From the NCBI GenBank assembly GCA_963770865.1, contig CAVYRD010000001.1:1-64000 (forward strand): 64,000 nt of DNA. Reading direction: 5' to 3'. This document shows positions 36,694 through 47,227 of this stretch, in pieces. A program made the translations under genes and the position numbers. Within the stretch, counting starts at the first letter, position 1, and the number at the start of each line of letters is the position of its first letter. The notes beneath the pieces are model-generated. The model was not told the origin of the DNA. It worked only from the letters and a program-made list of their open reading frames with translations, and searched no databases. The stretch comes from Miltoncostaea sp963770865 (GTDB taxonomy: Bacteria; Actinomycetota; Thermoleophilia; Miltoncostaeales; Miltoncostaeaceae).

Positions 36694-38162
36694 CCGCGCG
36701 CGAGCGCGCCGACGCGTCGGGCTCCCTGCGCCTGACCCTGGCCGGCCTGGTGACGGCCGCGATGGCGTTCGCCCTGATGCAGACGTTCCTCATCCCGGCG
36801 CTCCCGACCCTCCAGGAGGACCTGCACACCACGGGGACGTGGGTCACCTGGACCGTGACGATCTACCTGCTGACGGGCTCCGTGGCGACGCCGATCATCG
36901 GCCGCCTCGGCGACCAGCACGGCAAGGTGCGGATGATGGTCATCGCCCTGGGGATCTTCCTGGTCGGCTCGCTCGGGGCGATCGTGGCCTGGAACGTCGG
37001 CTCCCTGATCGCGTTCCGCGCGATCCAGGGCATCGGCGGCGCGGTCTTCCCGCTGAGCTTCGCGATCATCCGCGACGAGTTCCCGCCCGAGCGCCAGAGC
37101 GTCGCCATGGGCCTGGTCTCGGCCGTGCTCGGCGTCGGCGGCGGCGTCGGGATCGTGGCCAGCGGCCTGATCGTCGACAACCTCTCCTGGCGCTGGCTCT
37201 TCGTCGTGAGCGCGGTCGTGGTGGCCGCCGCGCTGGTGCTGGTGTGGCGCTTCGTTCCGGAGTCGCGCATCCGCGCCTCCGCGAGCGTCGACCTGGCGGG
37301 CGCGCTCACCCTCTCCGGCTTCCTCGTCTGCCTGCTGGTCGGCCTCACCGAGGGCCCGCAGATGGGCTGGACCGACCCGCTGGTCGTCGGCCTGTTCGCC
37401 GGCGCCGCGGTGCTCGTCGTCGCCTGGGTTCTGGTGGAGCTGCGCGTGGCCGAGCCGATGGTCGACATGCGGGTGCTCACGCGCAAGGTCGTGCTGTTCA
37501 CCAACATCACGGCGATGCTCTCGGGCTTCGCGCTCTACATGACCTGGGTGATCCTGCCGACCTTCTACCAGCTGCCGCGGGGCCTACCGGAGCCGCTCGC
37601 GGAGGTGGCCGACTACGGCTTCGACACCAGCGTCACCGTCGCCGGGCTCTGGATGCTGCCGACCTCGCTGTCGCTGCTGCTGGCCGGCCCGCTGGCGGGC
37701 GCGTACGGCCGCCGCCACGACTCGCGGATCCCCCTCGTGGCCGGGATGATCCTGGTGGCGATCGGGTCAGCGGGCATCGCGACCTTCCACGCCGAGCCCT
37801 GGCAGCCGGCCCTCTGGTTCATCCTCGTCGGCATCGGCATCGGGTTCTCCTTCGCGGTGATGCCGAAGCTGATCGTGGACGCCGTGCGCCCCACCGAGAC
37901 CGGCGTGGCCACGGGCATGAACACCGTCGTGCGCACCGTCGGCGGCGTCGTGGGCGCGCAGGTCGGGGCCGTGCTCCTGGCCGCGCACCACGCCACGGGC
38001 ACGAGCGTTCCCACCGAGAGCGGCTTCGTCGACGCGTTCTGGGTGGGCGCGGCGGGCGCCCTGGTCGCCGCCCTGGCGGCGTGCTTCGCCACGCCCCGCC
38101 GGCCGGCGCGCGACGCCGCGCCGGCCGAGAGCCCGCTCGCGGTGACCGCCGCCCGCGACTGA
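36690..38162 (+). CDS. DHA2-family MFS multidrug exporter
   Basis: 490 residues, about 14 helices. TLQEDLHTTGTWVTWTVTIY, GRLGDQHGKVRMM (loop 2-3), GGVGIVASGLIVDNLSWRW (motif C of H+ antiporters), then GVATGMNTVVRTVGGVVG near the end. Co-translated with the upstream MarR repressor, which suggests drug-inducible efflux. The gene is intact. Confidence 0.92.
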   Translation: MTARERADASGSLRLTLAGLVTAAMAFALMQTFLIPALPTLQEDLHTTGTWVTWTVTIYLLTGSVATPIIGRLGDQHGKVRMMVIALGIFLVGSLGAIVAWNVGSLIAFRAIQGIGGAVFPLSFAIIRDEFPPERQSVAMGLVSAVLGVGGGVGIVASGLIVDNLSWRWLFVVSAVVVAAALVLVWRFVPESRIRASASVDLAGALTLSGFLVCLLVGLTEGPQMGWTDPLVVGLFAGAAVLVVAWVLVELRVAEPMVDMRVLTRKVVLFTNITAMLSGFALYMTWVILPTFYQLPRGLPEPLAEVADYGFDTSVTVAGLWMLPTSLSLLLAGPLAGAYGRRHDSRIPLVAGMILVAIGSAGIATFHAEPWQPALWFILVGIGIGFSFAVMPKLIVDAVRPTETGVATGMNTVVRTVGGVVGAQVGAVLLAAHHATGTSVPTESGFVDAFWVGAAGALVAALAACFATPRRPARDAAPAESPLAVTAARD

Positions 38163-38277
38163 ACGCCCCGCGGGGCCTGCGGGTTAGTACGCGGAGCGGA
38201 TCCGGGCGCCGCCCGGCGATCGGCGTCCCGCGCGGGCCTACCCTCGATGCACCGGACGCGTCGAAGGGGGTAGGGCC

Positions 38278-38994
38278 ATGGCCGACGAGCCGCTCAAGGA
38301 ACGGATCATCCGCGATGAGATCCGCATCGCCCACGACGAGGAGCGCCTCGCCGAGGACGAGCGGTGGATCCGGCGCAACTGGAGGCTGGAGCTGGTCCTC
38401 GGGGGGCTCCTCGCCCTGACCGTGGCCGCGCTGGTCGTCGGCCTGGTCGCCCTCAATCGCGACATCGACTCGGTGGCCGGCGCCGCCCCGCGCGCCGGCA
38501 GCGTCGGCACCGCCGCGCTCCAGGACCGCGCGGTCGTCGCGTCGAAGCTCGGCGACGGCGCGGTCACCGGCCGCGCGGTGGCGGCGAACACGCTGCACGG
38601 CGGGCAGATCGACGAGGCGTCGCTCGCCGTCGTGCCGCGCGCGACGCGGGCGGACCGCGCCGCGGCGGCGGACACGGCGAGCCGGGCGGCCACGGCGTCG
38701 GACGCCACCGCGCTCGGCGGCGTCGCGGCCGCGCAGTACCTCCGGCAGGTCACGCGGGTCAGCGCCTCGACGCAGGCGAGCACGCTCGCCGTGAAGGGCC
38801 CCCTGACCGCGACGTGCCCCTCGGGCTCCATCGCGACGGGAGGCGGCGCCGCCATCGACGGCGCGGCCCAGGTCGCCATCACGACGAGCGCGCCGGACGG
38901 CGATCACGGGTGGGTCGCCGAGGCCGCCGCGATCGGCACCCCGTCCGCGCCGTGGAAGGTGGTCGTGACCGTGATCTGCGCGAAGGGCGGCTGA
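38278..38994 (+). CDS. Single-pass membrane-anchored surface protein
   Basis: 238 residues. A charged cytoplasmic N-terminus (IIRDEIRIAHDEERLAEDER) leads to one helix (LELVLGGLLALTVAALVVGLV), then a long extracellular part. It starts with a repeat segment of the 'DRAVVASKLGDGAVTG' type, which is frequent in surface proteins of Thermoleophilia, then an Ala-rich stretch and a small C-terminal domain with two Cys (ATCPSGSIATGGG ... VTVICAKG). Function unknown. Confidence 0.7.
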   Translation: MADEPLKERIIRDEIRIAHDEERLAEDERWIRRNWRLELVLGGLLALTVAALVVGLVALNRDIDSVAGAAPRAGSVGTAALQDRAVVASKLGDGAVTGRAVAANTLHGGQIDEASLAVVPRATRADRAAAADTASRAATASDATALGGVAAAQYLRQVTRVSASTQASTLAVKGPLTATCPSGSIATGGGAAIDGAAQVAITTSAPDGDHGWVAEAAAIGTPSAPWKVVVTVICAKGG

Positions 38995-39014
38995 GGCGCC
39001 GCGTCAGGGGTCCG

Positions 39015-39980
39015 CTAGGACCGCGGCTTCGACCGGACGTCGAAGAAGCTGAGGCCGAGCGGCCGCTTCGGGTAGCCCGTGGCGAGGTACGGCCACACGC
39101 GCCACACGTAGCGGTCGCCGAAGGCGATCTTCTTGGGCGGCACACGGTAGCGCGTCACGCGCGGGAAGGCCGAGAGCACCTTCACGGCCTTGCTGCCCCG
39201 CAGGCGGAACACCTGCAGGTTGTAGAGACGGGCGCGCTCGAGTCCGGGCCAGCGCAGCAACGGGCGGCGGGTCGCGATGGTCGCGCCGCGGCGCGGGTGG
39301 AGCACCCGCGCGTTGATCGTCGCGGGCGCGACGAGCGGCGCGGGCCGCGGCGGCACGACGTCGGCGGCGGCCGTGGTCGGCGCCGGCGGCGGGGGCGGCG
39401 CGAGCACCGCGTAGTCGGCGTTGACGGTCGCCTCGTTGCCGGCGTCGTCCTCGGCCGTGACCCGGAAGCCCACCGTCCCCGGCGTGCCGGTGTCGATCGC
39501 GGAGCCGGAGGCCACGGGCCCGGTGCAGCTCACGGCGCCGGCGCAGGCGTAGTCGGCGAGGACCGTGGCGCCCTGGGCGAAGGTCGTCCCGGCCACGGGC
39601 TGGGTGACCGTGATCGTGGGAGGCGTCAGATCGACGCGGAAGGCGCGCGTGCGGGCGAGCAACGCGGAGAACTGGCCGTTGTTGCCCCCCTCGCTCGCCT
39701 GCAATCGGTACGACCCGTCCTTCAGGTCCCTGAGCTTGACGGTGAGCGGCGAGCGGCCGTCGCCGGAGGCCACGCCGGCCACCTGCCAGAAGATCCGCAG
39801 GCGCCGGTTGGACGCGGTGATCGTGTAGGTCGGCTCGGGCTGGGACGCGTTCCAGACGTCGGTGTCGGCGCCTGAGATCGCGGGCACCGCCATCGCGGGC
39901 GCGGCGGCGGCCAGGACGAGCACCCCCGCCGCGACGGCGAGGGCGGTCCGCGGGATGCGGCGGGCGGGCGGAGCGGTCAC
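39015..39980 (-). CDS. Secreted Ig/fibronectin-like repeat protein
   Basis: 321 residues. Signal peptide (TALAVAAGVLVLAAAAPAMA). Beta-sandwich segments: one with YTITASNRRLRIFWQ, one Ig-like with two Cys (YACAGAVSCTGPV) and the GTVGFRVTAEDDAGNEAT motif typical of HYR/bacterial Ig domains, a Pro-rich linker, and a C-terminal fibronectin-like domain (RPLLRWPGLERARLYNLQVF). Likely a cell-surface or secreted structural protein. GTG 39980 with GGAGG upstream. Confidence 0.75.
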   Translation of the reverse strand: MTAPPARRIPRTALAVAAGVLVLAAAAPAMAVPAISGADTDVWNASQPEPTYTITASNRRLRIFWQVAGVASGDGRSPLTVKLRDLKDGSYRLQASEGGNNGQFSALLARTRAFRVDLTPPTITVTQPVAGTTFAQGATVLADYACAGAVSCTGPVASGSAIDTGTPGTVGFRVTAEDDAGNEATVNADYAVLAPPPPPAPTTAAADVVPPRPAPLVAPATINARVLHPRRGATIATRRPLLRWPGLERARLYNLQVFRLRGSKAVKVLSAFPRVTRYRVPPKKIAFGDRYVWRVWPYLATGYPKRPLGLSFFDVRSKPRS

Positions 39981-40177
39981 CGGCTGGGGGCCTCCGAGGG
40001 ACGATTCACGGGTGATACCCCGTGTCCGCGTCCTGACGCCAGGGGGCCGGCCCGGCCAGGACGCCGCGCGACGGTCCCCGCAGGGTACTCCAGGCGCTCG
40101 CAAGCCCGTGCGAGGCCGGGAAGGATCCACACGCTCCCGGCGTCCTCCCCTCCGAGGCCGACCTCGGAGGAGACCCC

Positions 40178-40549
40178 ATGCGCCGTTCGATCGTGAAGAC
40201 CAGCCTGGCCCTCTCGGCCGCCCTGACGCTGTCCGTGGCGGCCGGGTCACCCGCGGCCGGCGCCGCGCCGGTCGGCAGCGCCTCGAACCCGGTGAAGGTG
40301 AGGAAGAGCCGGACGGCGGGCTTCTCCCCGCGGGTCGCCGTCGTCGCGCCGGGGGCGGTCGTGCACTTCCGCAACGTCGACCACAAGCGGCACAGCGTCG
40401 TCCAGGACACCTCGGGGACGCCGCTGTTCATCTCCGGCGCGCCCACGACGCGGGACTTCACGGTGCGGGCGCCCCGGCGCGCGGGCTCGTACGCCTACAC
40501 GTGCGTGGTGCACGAGTTCATGCACGGCACCCTGGTGGTGAGGCGATGA
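40178..40549 (+). CDS. Secreted cupredoxin (plastocyanin-like)
   Basis: 123 residues. Signal peptide about 1-29. Type-1 copper ligands are visible: His in DHKRHSVVQD, Cys-His-Met in YTCVVHEFMHGTLVV. Start ATG 40178 follows GGAGGAGA. The stop overlaps the next gene (also a cupredoxin) by 4 bp, so the pair is an operon of two electron-transfer proteins. Confidence 0.87.
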   Translation: MRRSIVKTSLALSAALTLSVAAGSPAAGAAPVGSASNPVKVRKSRTAGFSPRVAVVAPGAVVHFRNVDHKRHSVVQDTSGTPLFISGAPTTRDFTVRAPRRAGSYAYTCVVHEFMHGTLVVRR

Positions 40550-41299
40550 CCCGCCGCGCGCTCGGCTCCCTCATCCTGGCCGCGGTGGCCGCGACCGCGC
40601 TGGCCCTCGGCGCCGCGTTCGGCGCGGGGTCGGGCGCGCCCGGTGCCCCGTATCACGCGATGACCACCGCCGCGACGACGGCCGCGAAGCCCTCTCCCCT
40701 GGCGGCCCTCGACAAGCGCTTCCGCGAGCTCGTGCCGGCCGCGCGGTGCCCGGAGGCCGCGGCCACCGTCGCGACGGCCCGCCACCGGCGCGCCGCGGCC
40801 CTGAAGGGCGCCCGCACCGCGAAGCCCAGGGTGCTGAAGGCCAAGCGCGCCGCCATGCGGAGGGCCATCGCGCTCATGCGGCGGGCCGGCGCCCTCTGCG
40901 CGGCGGCCTCACCACCCGCCGGCGGCGGCAGCCCGCCCCCTCCGGCCCCCGGAGACCCGGGCACGACCACCGGCGGCGCCCCGCCGCCGCCCCCGCCGCC
41001 CCAGGTCATCACGCTCAACGTGGCCGCCGGGATGACGTTCCACTACACCGAGACGTCCGCCACGGCGACCGGCCGGCACCTTCCGCATCGAGCTCCACAA
41101 CGCGTCCGACCTGCGCCACTTCGCGGGCGTGCGCGCCGGCGACGGCCAGCCCACCATCGCCGAGTCACCGTTGTCGATGTCCAACGGCGGCGTGGTCTTC
41201 GTCAACGTCACCCTGAGCCCGGGCACCTACCAGATCTTCTGCCGCAACAACGGGCACGACCAGCTCGGGATGAAGATCCCCCTCACCGTGACCCCCTGA
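40546..41299 (+). pseudogene. Secreted helical-linker cupredoxin (one frame disruption)
   Basis: About 250 residues. Signal peptide (SLILAAVAATALALGAAFGA), a basic helical region (ARHRRAAALKGARTAKPRVL), a Pro/Gly-rich linker, and a C-terminal cupredoxin domain with HNASDLRHFAG and YQIFCRNNGHDQLGMKIPL (Cys, His, Met ligands). The frame breaks at about 41073, where GGCCGGC should be GGCGGC (one extra C). With the repair it ends at TGA 41299. Probably functional. Confidence 0.82.
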
Positions 41300-41416
41300 C
41301 GCCCCGGCGCGCGGCCGGTGTCGATTCCGGCCGCGCGCCCCCGTCTACAGGGTGAGGGCGCTGAGACGACGGCCGCCCGGCCGCCGCGGCGCCCCGAGAC
41401 CATGGAGGAGACGGTG

Positions 41417-41731
41417 ATGGCCAAGTACGTCTACGCCTATCGCGGGGGGTCCATGCCCGAGACCGACGCCGAGCGCGAGGCCGCGATGGCCGCGTGGGGG
41501 GCGTGGCTCGGCGGCATGGGCGCCGCGGCGCTCGACCCCGGCAACCCGTTCGGCCCGTCGTCGACCGTCGCCGCGGACGGCGGCGTCGGCGAGGGAGGCG
41601 CCGCCGGGCTCGGCGGCTACTCGATCGTCGCTGCGGACAGCCTCACGCAGGCCGCCGAGATGGCGCGGAGCTGCCCGGTGCTCGTCGCGGGCGGCAGCGT
41701 GGAGGTCTACGAGGTGCTCGAGATCATGTGA
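41417..41731 (+). CDS. YCII-related (DGPF-like) domain protein
   Basis: 104 residues. MAKYVYAYRGGSMPETDAER start, then WGAWLGGMGAAALDPGNPFG and GGYSIVAADSLTQAAEMARSCPVL, matching the YCII/DGPF alpha-beta ferredoxin-like family (residues around the conserved His/Asp are partly replaced). GGAGGAG precedes ATG 41417. Often linked to ECF sigma factors, but none is here. Confidence 0.8.
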   Translation: MAKYVYAYRGGSMPETDAEREAAMAAWGAWLGGMGAAALDPGNPFGPSSTVAADGGVGEGGAAGLGGYSIVAADSLTQAAEMARSCPVLVAGGSVEVYEVLEIM

Positions 41732-41997
41732 CGCGGCCCCGGGGCCGGCGGCCGCGAGCCGTCCGGCCCCGCCCCGCCCCATCCTGAGCACCCGTTGACG
41801 CCCGGCCCTCGACCTCGCCGCCGTGGACGTGGAGGTCGGCGAGTCGGGCGGCCGGCTGGTCACCCGCATGGACATCACCTCGACTTGACGGGCTTTCGGT
41901 GTTGCCGGTTTCCCGCAGCCGCGCTCCGAAGGCGCTCCGATGACGAGGAGACGAGTGGCCGTCTTTGTGGGTCCATGGGCACACCGGTCGGCCGCTC

Positions 41998-44806
41998 ATG
42001 AGCGAAGCCCACGATCCCGGTCGGATCGGTGACGTCGGCCTTGGTGACGGAGAGCAGCGCCGCCGCCTCGATCCGACCGAGCGAGCCGACCTGCTGCTGC
42101 GAGACCTGAAGTCGGCACGATCGGGCCTGTCCTCGCGTGAGGCAGAGCGCCGGCTTCTGCAGTACGGGCCCAACGTGCTGGTGCGCCGGGCCGGGCGGCG
42201 ATGGCCGCGGGAGCTGGCGCGCCAGTTCGCCCATCCCCTTGCCCTGCTGCTCTGGGCGGCGGCGGCCCTCGCCTGGGCGGCGGGAATCGTGCCCGTGGCC
42301 GTCGCAATCGTCGCGGTCATCGTGATCAACGCGGGCTTCGCGTTCGCCCAGGAGGTTCACGCGGAGCGGGCGGTCGAGGCGCTGGCGCAGTTCCTGCCCG
42401 CGCACGCGAAGGTGCTCCGCGACGGACACGAGCAGGTCGTCGAGGCGACGCGCCTCGTGCCCGGCGACGTGCTCGTGATCGAGGAAGGCGACCGCATATC
42501 GGCCGATGCGCGGCTGCTCAGCGGCAGGGTCGAGGTGGACCTCTCGACGCTCAGCGGCGAGTCGATGCCGATGCTCCGGGCGGCTGAGCTCCTCGATACG
42601 CACGTGCCCCTGCTGCAGGCGCGCGACCTGGTGTTCTCCGGGACCTCGTGCACGGAGGGCGACGGGCAGGCCGTGGTCTTCGCGACGGGCATGCAGACCG
42701 AGCTCGGACGAATCGCGGCGCTGTCGGAGCGGGTCGAGCGGGACGACAGCCCGCTGGAGACCCAGGTGCGCCGGGTCGCGTGGCTCATCGCGCTCATCGC
42801 CTTCCTGATGGGAGTGGCCTTCGTGCCGCTCGGCATGTTCGGCGCGGGGCTGTCCTTCTCCGACGCCATCGTCTTCGCGGTGGGCCTCTTGGTCGGCAAC
42901 GTCCCCGAGGGACTGCTGCCGGTGATCACGCTGGCGCTGGCGGTCGGCGTCCGCGAGCTGGTGGGCCGCGGCGCGGTCGTCAAGCGCCTCAGCGCGGTGG
43001 AGACGCTGGGCTCGACGGACGTGATCTGCACGGACAAGACCGGAACCCTGACCGAGAACCGGATGAGAGTCACCGCGATCTGGAGTGCAGGGGAGACACT
43101 CGACATGGGCGCCCACGGGGACAGCCCGGCGCGGCGGAGCGGATCGCCAGAGATTGTGACCCGGCTCGCGCGGGCGATGGCCGCGTGCAACAACGCTCAG
43201 CTCGCCGAGCCCGGTGTCGAGGCGGTGGGAGACGCCACCGAGGTCGCGATGCTCGAGGCGGCTGCCCGATTGGGCGTCGAGGTGGGCCTGCCGGCGAGGC
43301 AGGCTCAGCGCCGGCGCCAGTTCCACTTCGATCCCGTCCTGAAGCTCATGTCCACGCTCGACGAGCGCGATGGGCGTCTGTGGATCGACGCCAAGGGTGC
43401 GCCCGAGGCGCTGCTACCGCGCTGCACCGCCGTCGTCTCTCGCGACGGGCGCGAGCGGAGCCTCGGACCCGACGGAACGGCAGGAGCTCGAGCGGCTGAC
43501 CGAGACCTACGCCCGCGGGGGGCTGCGGGTCCTGGCCGTCGCGCAGCGAGAGCTCGCCGCGGACGCGCCCGCGCCGGAGCTCCGCGAGCAGGCCGAGCGC
43601 GACCTGTGCTTCCTCGGCCTCGTCGCCATGGTCGATCCGCCCCGGCCCGAGGTCGCCGACGCCGTCGCGGCCTGCCATCACGCCGGGATCCGGATCATCG
43701 TGATCACCGGCGACAACGGCCTGACCGCGGCGGCGGTGGCCCGCAGCGTCGGCATCGCGGGCGACGATCCCACGATCGTCTCCGGCGAGGAGCTCGAGCG
43801 CATGACCGAGCCCGAGCTCGACCATCTGCTGAAGGGCGGGCGCGAGCTGATCTTCGCGCGCAGCTCGCCGGAGGCCAAGCTGCGCATCGCCGACGCCCTG
43901 CGCGCCGAGGGCCACGTGGTGGCGATGACCGGTGACGGCGTCAACGACGCCCCCGCGCTCCGCCGCGCCGACATCGGGGTCGCGATGGGCCGGTCGGGCA
44001 CCGACGTCGCACGGGAGGCGGCGACGATGGTGCTCACCGATGACGACTTCTCCACCATCGCCATCGCCATCGCCGCGGGTCGGCGCGTCTACGACAACAT
44101 CCGCAAGTTCATCCTCTACATCTTCGCCCACGCGACCCCGGAGGTTACGCCCTTCCTCGTGTTCGCCCTGGGCGGCGGCGCGATCCCCCTTCCGTTGACC
44201 GTGCTCCAGCTCCTGGCCTTCGACGTGGGCACCGAGACGCTTCCGGCGCTCGCCCTCGGGCGCGAGCCGGCGGAAGCCGGCCTCATGGACCGCCCGCCCC
44301 GCAGACGCTCCGAGAGCGTCATCCAACGCTCGATGCTGTTTCGCGCCTGGCTGTTCCTCGGCCTCATCTGCGCCGTCCTGGAGATGGCCGGGTTCTTCTA
44401 CGTGCTGCTGAAGGGCGGTTGGAGCCCGGGCGACCCGACCGGCGAGGGCACCCCGCTGCACCACACCTACCAGCAGGCGACCACGATGACATTCTTCGGC
44501 ATGGTCGCCGGCCAGATCGGCACCGCCTTCGCCGCCCGCACCGAGCGCGCCTCGCTGCGCTCGGTGGGCGTCTTCAGCAACCGCCTGCTGCTGTGGGGGA
44601 TCGCCTTCGAGCTGATCCTCGCGGCCATCTTCATCTACACCCCCCCGTTCCAGTCCCTGCTCGGGACCGCGGCCCTCACACCGGACATGCTCCTCATCGC
44701 CGTTCCCTTCCCGTTCATCGTGTGGGGCGCGGATGAGCTGCGCCGCTGGTTCATGCGGCAGCGCGAGATTCCACCTCAGGTTCCGGCTCCCCCCCTGGGC
44801 GTCTGA
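41998..44806 (+). pseudogene. P-type cation-transporting ATPase, P2-type (one frame disruption)
   Basis: About 935 residues. N-terminal cation-ATPase domain (GLSSREAERRLLQYGPN), actuator motif TLSGES, TM4 ion-site motif GNVPEGLLPVITLALAVG, phosphorylation motif ICTDKTGTLTENRM, hinge MTGDGVNDAPALRRADIGVAMG, and a C-terminal Cation_ATPase_C bundle. TM4 NVPEGLL is of the Na+/K+-ATPase (P2C) type rather than the SERCA VAAIPEGL type. One extra G at about 43466 (CTCGGACCCG) breaks the frame inside the nucleotide-binding domain. Probably a functional sodium/potassium or calcium pump. Confidence 0.88.
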
Positions 44807-44950
44807 GGAAGCGGCCACCCCCGCCGCCACGTTCGGGGTGCCCCGTCGGCCGACGCCGCCGACGCCCCGGACCGAGGGGGCCGAGCCAGCTGTGTCTTCA
44901 GGTTGAAGACGGGGTGATGCCGGACGCCACGTCGAGCCTGCGCAATGGTG

Positions 44951-45002
44951 AAGGCGACGGCGGGAGTCGAACCCGCGAATAACGGTTTTGCAGACCGCCG
45001 CG
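44951..45002. repeat. attL: 52-bp copy of the tRNA-Cys 3' half
   Basis: Perfect 52-bp direct repeat of 53823-53874, which is the 3' half of tRNA-Cys. It marks the left end of the integrated island. The sequence diverges immediately after 45002 (CGTTACGCG versus TTAGCC). Confidence 0.92.
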
Positions 45003-45079
45003 CGTTACGCGCGAAGCGCCATGGATAGAGCGATCTCGGCGGTGTGGGCCATCCATGGGCCAGCTGATGGGCCAGTCGA

Positions 45080-45546
45080 TCACCCCGAGGCCTCCGTCCG
45101 CCGGAGGGTGACGGACGCCTTAGAGAGGGCGACTTTCCGGTCGCGAGGCTGTAGCCGCCACGCAACACGAGTTCCCGCTCCTCGGGCCGGGCCGAGGCGA
45201 GGAGGTCTTCCTCGGCGAAGATGTAGTCCGAGTGGTGGCCGGGCTCGATCGTGTAGGGCAGCCGCTGATTCATCGGGTGAGGGTTGGGCTGGAACAGCCC
45301 ATGCCCGTCGGGGGGCTGCAGCCAGCACGACGACACCGACACGGCCTGCCGGCCGACGTTGCGAGCGGTGACCATCACGACGGCCTCGTGAGGCCGGCCC
45401 GGCCCCGACGCGATCATCATCTGTCTCGTCTCCACCTTCAGCCGGATGCCCGTGAGTAGGAACGACACGATCTGCCATCCGAGGCTGATCCCGGCGACGA
45501 GAAGCCCGAGCGCCTCGACGATGAACGCCGCGGCGGCGAGGTCCAT
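45080..45546 (-). pseudogene. Small membrane-anchored protein beside integrase (one frame disruption)
   Basis: About 155 residues when repaired. N-terminal helix (FIVEALGLLVAGISLGWQIVSFLL), then a beta-rich cytoplasmic domain (VMVTARNVGRQAVSVSSCWL, LPYTIEPGHHSDYIFAE). At about 45138 one base is missing (GACCGGAAAG for GACCGGGAAAG), after which KVALSKASVTLRRTEASG ends at 45080; without repair the frame would run through attL into the chromosome. ATG 45546 overlaps the integrase stop. Confidence 0.65.
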
Positions 45547-46758
45547 CAGAGCGCCGCCTTACGCGCCGCGGTGTCGGCGCGCTCGAGGTAGGCGTCGAGC
45601 AGCCCGGCGGCCTGCTCCTCGTTGCCCGGCATCAGGTGGCCGTAGCGGTCGAAGGTGATCGCGATGTTCGCGTGGCCCATGTAGGTCGAGAGGGCCTTCG
45701 CGTTCACCCCGGCGGCGATCATCAGCGACGCGAACGTGTGCCGGCACTCGTGAAGGGTGATCGGCACCAGGGCGACGGCCTCGGGTCGGCCTCGCACGGC
45801 GCGCCGTGTCGGCGGCCCACGCGCGGCGGGCTCGCTGGCGCACGGCCTGGTCAGCGAAGGGGCGCCCGTCCGGCCGGCCGAACGCCAGACCGGTGCCCGC
45901 GGTGGCCATCTTGTGGTCGATCAGCACGTCGCGCAGGACGGCGGCGATCGGCACCCGGCGCAGACCCGCGCGGGACTTGGGCTGCTACGTAACACGTGAG
46001 CCTTAGGGTCGTAGGCCCGCTCCACAGCGATCGTGCCGCCGGCCAGGTCCACGGCGCCCCAGTCGAGGCCCTGCAGCTCGCCCGAGCGCAGACCGGCGTA
46101 GAGGGCGGTCGCCCAGATCGCGCGGTCGCCTTCGGGCAGCGCTGCCAGGAGGGCCACCGCCTCCTCCGGGCTGGCGATCCGGTCGCGGCGACCGCGCGAT
46201 GCGGGCAGCTCGATACCGCTGGCCGGGTTGAGCGCCACCACCCCGCGGGCGACCAGGCGCCGGAAGATCACGCGCACCGGCATGAGCGCGTTCCTGATCG
46301 TGGAGGGGTCGGCGCCGTCGGCCAGCATCCGGTCGGTGAGGTTCTGCAGCTCGACGCGGCTCACGTCCTCGAGCTTCAGCCCGCCGAGCGCCGGGAAGAT
46401 GCGCGCCTTCAGCGCGGCCTCGTACCCGCGGATCGTGCTCGGCTTGAAGATGTCGCCCGAGCGCGTCCGCACCGCGCCGTCCTTCGCCCCGGCGATCCAA
46501 TCCTCGCCCGCCTGGCGCAACGTCATCCCGCTCGGGCCGCGCAGCAGGCCTCGGCGCAGATCCCCGAGCGCGTCCGCGCGCCAGGACTTGGCCGCGGCGA
46601 ACGGTGGGGAACGTCTTGCGGATCTTCGTCCCCGTGCGCCGGTCGAACACCTCGGCGCGGTAGCTCGGCGTGCAGTTGCAGCGCCCGCCGTCGCGCGTCC
46701 GGCAGCTGCGGCCGTGACGGACGTCGATCCCGTCGTGCTTGCGGGTAGAGTCGCCCAT
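45546..46758 (-). pseudogene. int: Tyrosine site-specific integrase (three frame disruptions)
   Basis: About 400 residues when repaired. N-terminal Arm-binding region with Cys-rich GRSCRTRDGGRCNCTPSYRA; SAM-like core-binding domain (DIFKPSTIRGYEAALKARI); catalytic residues Arg in YAGLRSGELQGLDW, HECRHTFASLMI (His-x-x-Arg), TYMGHANI (His) and the nucleophile Tyr in ITFDRYGHLM. Frame breaks at about 46607 (extra T), 45985 (missing C) and 45790 (extra base). Start ATG 46758 has GAGGAGG upstream. Either inactive, which would lock the island in place, or affected by consensus errors like other genes here. Confidence 0.88.
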
Positions 46759-46838
46759 GTCCCGCACCTCCTCACTAGGTCGGGGCCACGAGCCCGGCGG
46801 TTGCCACCGCGCGGGCTCATTTCCGTTCTGACCGTACA

Positions 46839-47045
46839 TCACCCCTCCAACGTCAGAGTCGCCGAGCGATCGAGCCACCGCTCGATCTCGCGCACGGGGA
46901 TCAGCTTGCGCCGGCCGCGCCGGACGATCCGCAGCTCGCGGGCAACGTGCTCATCGAAGTAGTCGCGGCTCACGCCGAGCGCGGCGGCGGCCTCGTCGGG
47001 CGACAGGGCCAAGCGGGGCAGGGGGGCGGGTGGCCGGCCGCTCAC
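46839..47045 (-). CDS. Excisionase/AlpA-like DNA-binding protein
   Basis: 68 residues. MerR-like HTH of the excisionase family: LSPDEAAAALGVSRDYFDEHV then RRGRRKLIPVREIERWL. Next to the integrase, so a recombination directionality factor is likely. Its ATG overlaps the stop of the preceding gene by 4 bp. Confidence 0.78.
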   Translation of the reverse strand: MSGRPPAPLPRLALSPDEAAAALGVSRDYFDEHVARELRIVRRGRRKLIPVREIERWLDRSATLTLEG

Positions 47046-47227
47046 GCGTCCGCCCCCCGCTCGCCCGCCTCGGCCTCATCGATCGCGACCAGCTCCGTCA
47101 CGAACTCCGCGAACCGGCGGTGCAGCCAGCGCGTGAAGTAGGCGCCGATCCGGCGATCGATCTCCTCGAGCATTGCCTTCGTGTCGGCGATGAACGATGC
47201 GGTTGCGGCGTCGTGCCGCGCGCTCAC
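47042..47227 (-). CDS. Small helical island protein
   Basis: 61 residues, almost all alpha-helical (TKAMLEEIDRRIGAYFTRWL, RFAEFVTELVAIDEA). Four-bp overlaps with both neighbours place it in the leftward operon after the AAA ATPase. Not recognised; possibly a helicase-loading or primase-accessory peptide (position only). Confidence 0.55.
   Translation of the reverse strand: MSARHDAATASFIADTKAMLEEIDRRIGAYFTRWLHRRFAEFVTELVAIDEAEAGERGADA

Noticed and set aside
41794..41887. Short frame ending VDVEVGESGGRLVTRMDITST before the P-type ATPase
   Set aside because: Coding-like bias but no start signal, family or conserved context; might be a gene remnant, too little to annotate.
44776..45079. C-terminal extension of the integrase-adjacent membrane protein through attL into the chromosome
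   Set aside because: An artefact of the missing base at about 45138; the repaired frame stops at 45080 inside the island.
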